Assembly: GCA_910580225.1 (NCBI GenBank)
Contig: CAJTXE010000025.1
Span: 1 to 64,000 of the forward strand
DNA from: an uncultured Acetatifactor sp.
Lineage (GTDB): Bacteria; Bacillota; Clostridia; Lachnospirales; Lachnospiraceae
DNA length: 64,000 nucleotides
Direction of reading: 5' to 3'
A program made the translations under genes and the position numbers. Below are positions 8,750 through 15,896 of this stretch, piece after piece; the first letter of the stretch is position 1; each line of letters opens with the position of its first letter. Below the pieces are notes generated by a model, which saw only the letters and a list, made by a program, of their open reading frames with translations, was not told the origin of the DNA and searched no databases.

Positions 8750-9337
8750 TCAGGCTATATGCCGATTTTGGCCTGAAACCGCCTGAAATCCACTTAACTT
8801 TGCCCGGTTCGCTTCACCGAACCTCTGGAAATGCACAATCTCCCGCATGCGCAGGAACTTTATGGGTTCGCACACATCCGGCTCCTTCACCAGGCGCAGA
8901 ATATTGTCGTAGGTGGTGCGGGCCTTCTGCTCTGCCGCCATGTCCTCCATCAGATCCGTAATCGGATCTCCCGTCACCTGGAACTGCGCAGCGGTGAAAG
9001 GGAATCCGGAAGCCGCCTGGGGCCACACGCCAACGGTATGATCTACATAATAATTCGCAAAGCCGCACTTTTCAATCTCTTCCATGGACAGGTTCCTGGT
9101 GAGCTGATGCACGATGGCAGCCACAATCTCCAGATGGGCCAGTTCTTCCGTACCGATATCCGTCAAAAGTCCCGCCACCTCCCGGTAGGGCATGGAATAT
9201 CTCTGGGACAGGTAGCGCATACTGGCCCCCATCTCGCCGTCCGGTCCTCCGTACTGGGAGATGACAGCCTGTGCCAGCATGGCGTTTGGCTCCTTGATGT
9301 TCACGGGGAATTCCAGTCTTTTCTCATAACTCCACAT
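8750..9337 (-). CDS. cotJC: Spore coat protein CotJC (manganese-catalase family)
   Basis: A ferritin-like protein of the Mn-catalase superfamily incorporated in the spore coat. Helical metal-ligand motifs are visible: EELAHLEIVAAIVHQL (around residue 65) and AEQKARTTYDNIL plus REIVHFQRFGE near the C-terminus. At 195 aa it is the usual CotJC size. The ATG follows directly after the cotJB stop (TAAATG), so translation is probably coupled. It is last in the cotJABC operon. Confidence 0.95.
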   Translation of the reverse strand: MWSYEKRLEFPVNIKEPNAMLAQAVISQYGGPDGEMGASMRYLSQRYSMPYREVAGLLTDIGTEELAHLEIVAAIVHQLTRNLSMEEIEKCGFANYYVDHTVGVWPQAASGFPFTAAQFQVTGDPITDLMEDMAAEQKARTTYDNILRLVKEPDVCEPIKFLRMREIVHFQRFGEANRAKLSGFQAVSGQNRHIA

Positions 9338-9592
9338 TTACGCGCACTCTCCTTCCCAGGGCAGAGGAGCCTCTCCCCATCTCCATTCCTTACTGCAGTC
9401 AGTGAGCCTCAAATTCAGAGGGAAATATTTCTGGGAAAATTCCTTTTCCATCTGATTTTTTATCCGATTGTAATGGTTGAAATATTCCATGGCCCTGTGG
9501 TCATGAGGATGGGTATCCAGAAAAAGCGCCAGCTCTGTCAGCACAAAATCCGCCATCCCGATATCTCTCAACAGCTGTTCCCTCTCTCTCAT
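9338..9592 (-). CDS. cotJB: Spore coat protein CotJB
   Basis: Small CotJB-family protein, with the typical segments LALFLDTHPHDHRAMEYF and a proline/tryptophan-rich C-terminus. The start is the ATG at 9592 (MREREQ), because AAGGAG lies 9 bases before it, while the ATG at 9601 overlaps that site. The start overlaps the cotJA stop as ATGA, and the stop abuts cotJC, so the three are translationally coupled. In Bacillus CotJB is needed with CotJA and CotJC for coat assembly, under mother-cell control. Confidence 0.92.
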   Translation of the reverse strand: MREREQLLRDIGMADFVLTELALFLDTHPHDHRAMEYFNHYNRIKNQMEKEFSQKYFPLNLRLTDCSKEWRWGEAPLPWEGECA

Positions 9593-9759
9593 GATACACA
9601 TCTCCTTCCCGTGAAAGGCTTATCCAGTTCGGGGAATATGGTTCCCGCACAGTACGCCTTTTCCAGATCGTCATACATCCCGTTAAATTCCTGCCAGGGT
9701 ACATAAGCCATGGCTACGGGAAATTTATCGCAGTCGTTATCCTTAAAATGCTCGTGCAT
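9589..9759 (-). CDS. cotJA: Spore coat-associated protein CotJA
   Basis: CotJA family: contains MAYVPWQEFNGMYDDLEKAY followed by GTIFPELDKPFTG, the conserved core. The start is the ATG at 9759, since AAAGGGA lies about 6 bases before it; a longer reading from 9834 adds an untypical N-terminus without a ribosome site. First gene of cotJABC. An AT-rich region upstream has a CATATCAT-like box that could be a mother-cell sigma -10, but the -35 is unclear. Confidence 0.92.
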   Translation of the reverse strand: MHEHFKDNDCDKFPVAMAYVPWQEFNGMYDDLEKAYCAGTIFPELDKPFTGRRCVS

Positions 9760-9843
9760 ATCGATCCCTTTCCGCAATATACTTTCATTTGGTTTATGAT
9801 ATGAGAAAGAAGAAAATGTGTGAGAAAATTTCAATTAATTCCT

Positions 9844-10254
9844 TCAGAGGGCTTTTTTTCTGATTTGCAGCAGCAGAAGAACGAGGCCGGTTCCCAACAA
9901 AATATGGCCGATTCCTGAAATTCCGGAAATCGATGCGTCCGCTGCAGTGCTCAACTCTGTCCCCCATACCTGCGTTAATCCTCTGATGAGAAACCCAATA
10001 CCGGTAATATTTAAGCCCAATTGATAAACAATTAAGACTTTTCCCGTATTCTTCCCTGAAAAGGAAAGGGATTTTTCAGCAAGCATAAGTACAAGAAAGA
10101 AGAACATGCCCAATAAAAAATAATGTGTATGTATCACAGACAGATTGGTCACACCTATAAAATGGCTGAATTTCGTAAACTCTCTGTAAAAAACACCAAA
10201 GATGATGGCGATGAGAGCATAGATTAACGCCATATTTGCATATCGTTTTGTCAT
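9844..10254 (-). CDS. DUF2871-family integral membrane protein
   Basis: A 136-aa four-helix membrane protein with the DUF2871 signature: GVFYREFTKFSHF near residue 20, then HTHYFLLGMFFFLVLMLAEK. Helices are at about 8-24, 43-60, 75-92 and 113-131. AAGGAGA lies 8 bases before the ATG. Function is unknown for the family; the histidines of the HTH motif in helix 2 could bind metal or heme, which is speculation. It lies between the histidine kinase gene and cotJA on the same strand. Confidence 0.85.
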   Translation of the reverse strand: MTKRYANMALIYALIAIIFGVFYREFTKFSHFIGVTNLSVIHTHYFLLGMFFFLVLMLAEKSLSFSGKNTGKVLIVYQLGLNITGIGFLIRGLTQVWGTELSTAADASISGISGIGHILLGTGLVLLLLQIRKKAL

Positions 10255-10334
10255 TGTATTTTTCTCCTTTTATGGGATTTTCACTTATTTTTGGGATACC
10301 TTGTATCACTGTGGGCACATCGAAACAGGCCGGA

Positions 10335-10994
10335 CTACTGGGGCAGCAGAATTTCCGTCGTAAATGCCCCTTCTTCGCTGTTTCGATTGAGATAGCCCTG
10401 GTTCCGCTCCACGATGGTATCCACCCGTACCAGACCATAGCCGTGTTCCCGGCCTTTGGTAGTGCGGAATTTCCCGTCTACCTTCTTCTGCTTTCCCTGC
10501 GCCGTGGAATTGGTAAAGGACATGTATAACTGGGTATTCTTCATGTCCATATAGATGCGGATCAGCCTTTTCTCCTCCGGCAGCTGCATACAGGCCTCTA
10601 TGGCATTGTCCAGCAGATTGCCCAAGATAATGCACAGGTCAATCTCCGAGGTGGTCAGCGATACCGGCACCTGGGCGTCCGCCATGACGGTGATGTTCCT
10701 TGATTTTGCCAGGGAAATTTTGCTGTTCAAAATAATGTCCGTCATTTTATTTCCCGTCCGCAGCGCAACGTCCACGGTATTCAGGTCTATGCTTAACTCC
10801 TTCAGATAGGAGCGCAGGGCATTCAGATCCCCCATCTCCGCATAGCTGTCCAATACCTGGATGTGATTGCGGTAATCATGCCGCCATCCCCGGATCTGGC
10901 GGTACATATTTTCCACTTCCGCATAATGGGTGGCCAGAAGATCGCTCTGGTATGCGGCAATTCTTTTATCGATGATTTTTTCCAACAGGCGCAT
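10335..10994 (-). CDS. GHKL-type sensor histidine kinase, cytoplasmic (AgrC-like)
   Basis: Histidine kinase of the AgrC/LytS-like GHKL class. It has the dimerisation/phosphoacceptor helix RGWRHDYRNHIQVLDSYAEM, the N box LGNLLDNAIEAC, and a G-rich lid near GYGLVRVDTIVERNQG. At 219 aa it has no membrane segments or sensor domain, so it must sense a cytoplasmic or partner-borne signal. The start is ATG 10994, because the GGAGGGAGG upstream serves it and lies inside the longer reading from 11018. It follows the LytTR regulator gene in the same direction. Confidence 0.88.
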   Translation of the reverse strand: MRLLEKIIDKRIAAYQSDLLATHYAEVENMYRQIRGWRHDYRNHIQVLDSYAEMGDLNALRSYLKELSIDLNTVDVALRTGNKMTDIILNSKISLAKSRNITVMADAQVPVSLTTSEIDLCIILGNLLDNAIEACMQLPEEKRLIRIYMDMKNTQLYMSFTNSTAQGKQKKVDGKFRTTKGREHGYGLVRVDTIVERNQGYLNRNSEEGAFTTEILLPQ

Positions 10995-11097
10995 CTTTCC
11001 TCCCTCCGGCCCTGCCAACGGTGCGCCCCAAGATCAGCCCCCGGTCTTTTTTGCCCATTCCGGGACTGTCCGACGCAGGACTTTTTCTTAGCGCAAC

Positions 11098-11793
11098 TCA
11101 AAAGTAGTGGATCAAAGCCTGGTTCAGTCCCTCGTACATTTTTCTGGAAAGAGGCAGCGCCGTGCCGTCCTTTAACGTCACTTCCGTTTTGGATATTTTT
11201 CTGATAAACCTTAAATTGACAATATAGGAACGGTGGATCCGATAAAAACTGTCATCCAGTTCCCCGGCCAGATCATTCAGGGTCCTTTTTACGCTGTAAT
11301 CTTCCTCCCCGTGGATTGTGACATAATTTTTCAGCACATCCAGATACCTGATCTCATACAGAGGAAGCCTTACCGCGCCGTCCGGAAGGGTCAGAAGCAG
11401 GGTATGTTCCCGGGTTTTCAGCCGCTCTGCCGCCCGGTTCAGCACGGCGCTCATTTTCTCTTCCGTCACGGGCTTCACCAGGTAGTGGAGCGCTTCCACA
11501 TCATACCCTTCCGCTATATACTCCATATATCCCGTGACAAACACAATCTGCAGCCCTGCCCCAAGCCGACGCAGCTTCTTCGCCAGTTCCACCCCGCTGA
11601 TTTCCCCCATCTCAATATCCAGACACAGTACGTCGAAGGAAGGGTCCTCCTCATAGGCAAAGAGAAAGGACTCCGCTGAAGGATATCTCTCCACTGTCAC
11701 GCCCATTCCTGCGGCCCTGCCCCATCTCTCAATCAGGGCAGCCACATAGGCTCTGTCCGCCGGATTGTCATCACATACGGCAATTCGATACAT
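11098..11793 (-). CDS. LytTR-family response regulator
   Basis: Receiver domain at residues 1-120 with acidic pocket (VCDDN), phosphoacceptor Asp in VLCLDIEMGEISG, and conserved Thr/Lys further on (FVTGY, LVKPV). The C-terminal LytTR DNA-binding domain (about 135-230) has DVLKNYVTIHG and FYRIHRSYIVNLRFI. Partner of the downstream GHKL kinase. In-frame starts are GTG 11802, ATG 11796 and ATG 11793; the AGGTG before it favours 11793. Targets are unknown; LytTR sites usually occur as paired repeats, and none was recognised nearby. Confidence 0.92.
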   Translation of the reverse strand: MYRIAVCDDNPADRAYVAALIERWGRAAGMGVTVERYPSAESFLFAYEEDPSFDVLCLDIEMGEISGVELAKKLRRLGAGLQIVFVTGYMEYIAEGYDVEALHYLVKPVTEEKMSAVLNRAAERLKTREHTLLLTLPDGAVRLPLYEIRYLDVLKNYVTIHGEEDYSVKRTLNDLAGELDDSFYRIHRSYIVNLRFIRKISKTEVTLKDGTALPLSRKMYEGLNQALIHYF

Positions 11794-11881
11794 CATTATC
11801 ACCTAAACATTTCCCTATTTTGTGCTGCCGCCGATTCCACAGCTATGTTCTCCTATAGAAACTGTCCGCCTTATCTGCTCT

Positions 11882-12754
11882 CTAACGGGACTCCCCCATA
11901 AAGAACAGGGCTATGGTGCCCGGCCCGGAATGGGCGCCTATGGTAGGGCCGATATGGCTGATAAGGAAATTCTGAAAACCGAATCTCTCTTTGATCAGAT
12001 CCCGCACATACGCCGCGTCCTCCAAAGCATCCCCATGGCTGATAAACACACAGTCTTCCTTATTTTCATCCGCCCAGGAGCCCATCTTCTCTTCCATATA
12101 GTCCACCAAAGCGCTTAAGGATTTCTTCCTGCCCCGCACCTTGCCGATGAGAATCAGGTGCCCTTCATCGTCTACGTGGAGCTTTGGCTTGATGGAGGCA
12201 AGCGTGCCCAGAACCGCAGCCGTCCTGCTGACCCGTCCGCCCCTGTACAGATGAAACAAATCATCTACCGTAAATACATGAACTACATTCCGCGCATGCT
12301 CTTCCAGCCACTCCGCAGTCTCTTCCATGGATTTTCCCTGATCACGCATCCTCACGGCCTTATGGACAAAAAGTCCCTCCCCCATGGAGGCGGCCAGGCT
12401 GTCCACCACCCGAATCTTCACCTCCGGATGTTCCTCCATGATCTCCTCTGCGGCCATGCGGAGATTGCCGCAGGTGCCGCTTAAACCGGAAGAAAAGGCA
12501 AGATACAGAATTTCCCTGTTGGAACCTATGTATTGTTCAAAATATGCCCTGGCTTCTTCCGGGTTGATCTGGGAGGTGGTGGGCATCTTGCCCTCATTGC
12601 GCATCATGGCGTAAAATTCCTTCCAGTCCAACTCCCTGTCCCCTCCGTAGGTGACATCGTCCAGAATATAACTGATGGGAATGCATCCTATATCGTGTTC
12701 CTTCAAATATTCTATCGGTAAATCCGCAGTGCTGTCCGTTAAAATCTGATACAC
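11882..12754 (-). CDS. DegV-family fatty-acid-binding protein
   Basis: DegV family: N-terminal ILTDSTADLP, PTTSQINPEE, and the lipid-contact segment YLAFSSGLSGTCGN are all present, as is DDLFHLYRGGRVSR and the C-terminal IGPTIGAHSGPGT. Members bind fatty acids and can act as FakB-like partners of fatty-acid kinase, which is family knowledge. The start is GTG 12754, with GGGAGGG seven bases upstream; the longer reading from 12835 adds an untypical basic leader. It lies 88 bases before the LytTR regulator on the same strand. Confidence 0.93.
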   Translation of the reverse strand: MYQILTDSTADLPIEYLKEHDIGCIPISYILDDVTYGGDRELDWKEFYAMMRNEGKMPTTSQINPEEARAYFEQYIGSNREILYLAFSSGLSGTCGNLRMAAEEIMEEHPEVKIRVVDSLAASMGEGLFVHKAVRMRDQGKSMEETAEWLEEHARNVVHVFTVDDLFHLYRGGRVSRTAAVLGTLASIKPKLHVDDEGHLILIGKVRGRKKSLSALVDYMEEKMGSWADENKEDCVFISHGDALEDAAYVRDLIKERFGFQNFLISHIGPTIGAHSGPGTIALFFMGESR

Positions 12755-12851
12755 CTGTGATCCCTCCCTTAATGTTCTTTTCTTTTTCTTTCTGATAACA
12801 GGACTCTGCTTCCTGCCACCACAGAAGCGTTTCATACATGCCGGTTCCCAT

Positions 12852-12905
12852 CGAGCAGGGGTGATTTACCCCTGCTCGCCGCGCGGCCCCTGCGCCGCTT
12901 TAGCG
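12852..12905. repeat. GC-rich hairpin cluster in 277-bp intergenic region
   Basis: cgagcaggggt (12852-12862) pairs perfectly with acccctgctcg (12868-12878) over a five-base loop. A second small hairpin gccgctttagcggc follows near 12893-12906. No T-run follows. The sequence does not look coding on either strand. It may be a dispersed intergenic element or part of the regulatory region upstream of degV. Confidence 0.55.
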
Positions 12906-12963
12906 GCAAATTTACAAGTGCGATAAGTCACACTTTATACGCGGGCCTGCGCATAAACAAACA

Positions 12964-12991
12964 GGTAACCGACGCACCGGCACCGGTTACC
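12964..12991 (-). terminator. Terminator after the SpoVAF-like gene
   Basis: ggtaaccg (12964-12971) pairs with cggttacc (12984-12991). Read on the minus strand it lies about 40 bases after the stop of the germination gene and is followed by TGTTTGTTT. Confidence 0.6.
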
Positions 12992-13031
12992 TTTTCATTC
13001 TATTATAAAATACTGCAAAAAGCAAACAAAT

Positions 13032-14525
13032 TTATTTTGCCCCGGGAAGCCTGGTGCGGATAAGCCTGCTCTTGAGTTTCTTCCAGTCAAAGGGAATCAG
13101 GGGATAGATAAAGCTGCGGTGGGATACCGTCCGGTTACAGCACACCGCCAGTACAGAAAGCAGAATTCCTCCCACATAGCCCCAAACCCGGAACCACTGG
13201 GTCAGCAGCAGCGTAATCATCCGCAGGAATTTCAGCGCATAGCCCAGTTCGTAATTGGACTGGGTATAGTTGGCAATGGCTACAAACGCCATATACAGCA
13301 TAACCTCACTGGAGAACCAACCGCTGTTCACCGAAAATTCCCCCAGTACCAGAGCCGCCATAACACTCAAAGGGGTGCTCAACATATTCGGCGTATTGAT
13401 GGCCGCCAGTTTCAGCCCGTCTATGGCCAGTTCCAATACCAGGAACTGCCAGATCAGGGGAAGGTTCGGCTCCTCCTGCAGCATAATAAAAGAAAACTGC
13501 TCCGGAATCCACTGGGGATTGTTCATCAGCAGCAGAAATGTAGGCGTCACCAGATACGTCAGCAGGGAAATCAGAAAACGGGTAATCCGCAGATAGGTCC
13601 CTGTGATGGGCGGAAAATAGTAATCGTCCGCCTCCTCCAGTACATCGAAAATCGTGGTTGGCAGAATCATGGCAGAGGGAGAATTGTCCACCAGTATCAC
13701 GATATTTCCTTCCAGTACCTGGGCGGCTGCCGCGTCCGGACGCTCCGTGTATTTGAATTTCGGGAAAAAATTGTACCACTTCCTGCGGTACAGACATTCC
13801 GCCAGGGATTCCTGGTTCATGGTCAGGGAGTCCGCCCTGATATTTTTGATTTTCCCGCGGATTTCCTCCAGAAAGGCTTCATCTGCGCGGCCTTTCATAT
13901 AGCAGAGGGCAATGTCTGTATGAGAACTCTCCCCTGCGGTAAGCATCTCCATATGCAGGTCTGCGCTGCGGATTCTGCGGCGGATCAAAGCCGTGTTGGA
14001 CACCAGAGTCTCCACAAAACCATCCTTGGAACCCCGCAGGGTCTTGTCCTTCTCCGGTTCCTCCACTCCCCTGGAGGGATAGGTTCTGGCGTCGATTACC
14101 AAAGCCTTCTCATAACCGTCAATGAGCAGCACAAACATCCCTGAAAGCAGAGACTGAATTAACGTATTACAACTGTCATCTATGCTCACTTCCACATAGG
14201 GGGTGCACTGCTTTGACAGCTCGTGCATGTCCTTTGGCAGCTTCTCCGGAGTCAAATCCATGAAATACTGCAGCAGCTTCTGCACCAGATCATCCTTGCA
14301 GAAACCGTCAACAAGGTACATGCAGGCTTCCTTCCCGCCGATCCGGATGACCCGGTAGATAATATCGAAGTTTTTCTCCACATCCAATATCCGGTTCAGA
14401 TGGGTCATATCCGTCTCCAGAGTGCCGGTGATCCGATCCACGGGCTGCTTCTCTTCCCCCGGCGCCCTCTCCTCATCCCGGATTGCCTTGTTTTCTTCCC
14501 AAATCCAGTCCTTCTCTTTTTCCAT
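13032..14525 (-). CDS. spoVAF: GerA-family spore germination protein, SpoVAF-like
   Basis: GerAA/SpoVAF family membrane protein. The soluble N-terminal part (residues 1-about 300) contains FDIIYRVIRIGGKEACMYLV and GNIVILVDNSPSAMILPTTI; the C-terminal third has about five or six hydrophobic helices between 318 and 470. The VDGF motif and the single-gene setting fit SpoVAF rather than a GerA receptor operon, since no GerAB/GerAC genes adjoin it. SpoVAF is an accessory channel-forming protein of the spore inner membrane. It stands downstream of dut with a 174-base gap, so it may have its own forespore promoter, though none was identified. Confidence 0.85.
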   Translation of the reverse strand: MEKEKDWIWEENKAIRDEERAPGEEKQPVDRITGTLETDMTHLNRILDVEKNFDIIYRVIRIGGKEACMYLVDGFCKDDLVQKLLQYFMDLTPEKLPKDMHELSKQCTPYVEVSIDDSCNTLIQSLLSGMFVLLIDGYEKALVIDARTYPSRGVEEPEKDKTLRGSKDGFVETLVSNTALIRRRIRSADLHMEMLTAGESSHTDIALCYMKGRADEAFLEEIRGKIKNIRADSLTMNQESLAECLYRRKWYNFFPKFKYTERPDAAAAQVLEGNIVILVDNSPSAMILPTTIFDVLEEADDYYFPPITGTYLRITRFLISLLTYLVTPTFLLLMNNPQWIPEQFSFIMLQEEPNLPLIWQFLVLELAIDGLKLAAINTPNMLSTPLSVMAALVLGEFSVNSGWFSSEVMLYMAFVAIANYTQSNYELGYALKFLRMITLLLTQWFRVWGYVGGILLSVLAVCCNRTVSHRSFIYPLIPFDWKKLKSRLIRTRLPGAK

Positions 14526-14699
14526 TGTCCGATATACTCCTTTTCAGCCATGCCAGGCAGCGTCTCCTGTTTATCATGGCCAAAAGCGGCATTTTTATGC
14601 CGGTAGAATATATCTTTTTGCAGTCAGTTCCCGCCGGAAATGACTTTTCCCGCCAGGCAGTATCTTTTATAAAGCCATTGCAGAATGTCAGCCTCTGTA

Positions 14700-15230
14700 T
14701 CACTGCCGGCCTTCCATCTGCCCTGTGGTGCTGCCCAGTCCGCCGTTGCGCACGCCTTCCGCCTCATCGTCCACCGTGATTCCGTACTCGATAAAAATCC
14801 CCTGGGCAAAGCCTGTGCCCCGGGCGATTTCCACGGTCCTTCCCTCATTGGTGTCATTGGTCATTTTGATGAAAATATGCCCTTCATTGTCGGAATTGAA
14901 ATAATCGCTGTCAATGATTCCCACCGTATTGTTCATCTGCAGACGGTATTTGAAGCCCAGACCGCTTCTGGGGTAAATCTTCAATACCCATTCTTCGTCT
15001 ATCTTAACACGGATTCCCGTTGGAATCTTGATGGTTTCCCCGGGGTTCAGGGTAAAAGAAAAAGGCGCAAGGAAATCATACCCGGCGCTGCCCCTGGTAG
15101 CCCGCCTGGGAAGCCTGATTTCTTCATACATTTCCTCTATGTCGGCATCCGAAAACCCGGGGAAATCCCCTTTTACCGCCTCCGCAAAATTCGCAAAGCC
15201 CACCTTAAAAAACTGCGCCACTCTCTTCAT
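14700..15230 (-). CDS. dut: dUTP diphosphatase
   Basis: Hydrolyses dUTP to dUMP and pyrophosphate, keeping uracil out of DNA. The five trimeric dUTPase motifs can be followed: RATRGSAGYDF (1), PRSGLGFK (2), NNTVGIIDSDYF (3), GTGFAQGIF (4) and GGLGSTT (5, a variant of the usual GGFGSTG). At 176 aa it is slightly long, with an N-terminal helical extension of about 40 residues. It follows nrdG by 47 bases on the same strand, which makes a small nucleotide-supply cluster with nrdDG. Confidence 0.92.
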   Translation of the reverse strand: MKRVAQFFKVGFANFAEAVKGDFPGFSDADIEEMYEEIRLPRRATRGSAGYDFLAPFSFTLNPGETIKIPTGIRVKIDEEWVLKIYPRSGLGFKYRLQMNNTVGIIDSDYFNSDNEGHIFIKMTNDTNEGRTVEIARGTGFAQGIFIEYGITVDDEAEGVRNGGLGSTTGQMEGRQ

Positions 15231-15277
15231 GTATGCCCCCGCGTCCTTTCTCTTCTCCCGCCTGCCTCTGCTGCAGC

Positions 15278-15838
15278 TCAGTCACAGCACCCGCAGATAT
15301 TGTCCGGTTTCTCTGTCACCGTATATTCCTGTGCGTAATTTCCGCAATGCAGCACCGGTACGGAAGGGTCCTCCTGTCCCAGTGATTTCTGCACGTCAAT
15401 AACCCGCTGATTGGCGCTGCCCTTCCACTGAAGCTTTATCTCCTTCTCTTCCTCATGGAATTCTCCGTCCACCAATACATCGATATACTGCATAACCGGA
15501 TAATGATAGATATCCTCCCAGCTGTCTCCCGTATAACACCAGATGGTCTTCTCGGGATACTTCTTCCGGATCTCCGCCATCAGCTCCCTTACATCCATTC
15601 TGTTGGCGGGATGCAGGGGATCTCCCCCGGAAAAAGTAATGCCGGAGATGTAATCTTTCTCCAGTTCCGCAAACAGCTCCGCCTTCGCCCTGCCGTCAAA
15701 AAGCAGCCCTCCGTCCGGGTCCCAGGTGACGGGATTGTGACAGCCCCTGCAGCAATGGCTGCATCCTGCCACCCAGAGCACCACCCGGAGTCCGTCTCCG
15801 TTGAGCATATCGTCAGAGGTTATATTGTGATATCGCAT
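15278..15838 (-). CDS. nrdG: Anaerobic ribonucleotide reductase-activating protein
   Basis: Radical-SAM enzyme that makes the glycyl radical on NrdD. The cluster motif CSHCCRGC (C-x3-C-x2-C) sits near residue 26, followed by the SAM-contact GGDPL. At 186 aa from MRYHNIT it has the usual NrdG size. The start is ATG 15838, with AGGAGG eight bases upstream. The C-terminus has an extra cysteine cluster (CGCCD at the very end) and is somewhat longer than the E. coli protein. It lies 58 bases after nrdD and is presumably co-transcribed. Confidence 0.95.
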   Translation of the reverse strand: MRYHNITSDDMLNGDGLRVVLWVAGCSHCCRGCHNPVTWDPDGGLLFDGRAKAELFAELEKDYISGITFSGGDPLHPANRMDVRELMAEIRKKYPEKTIWCYTGDSWEDIYHYPVMQYIDVLVDGEFHEEEKEIKLQWKGSANQRVIDVQKSLGQEDPSVPVLHCGNYAQEYTVTEKPDNICGCCD

Positions 15839-15896
15839 GGCATCCGCCTCCTGCCTGTTTTCATTCTGCCGTCTCTCCCCGGTCCGTTTTTTCGCC

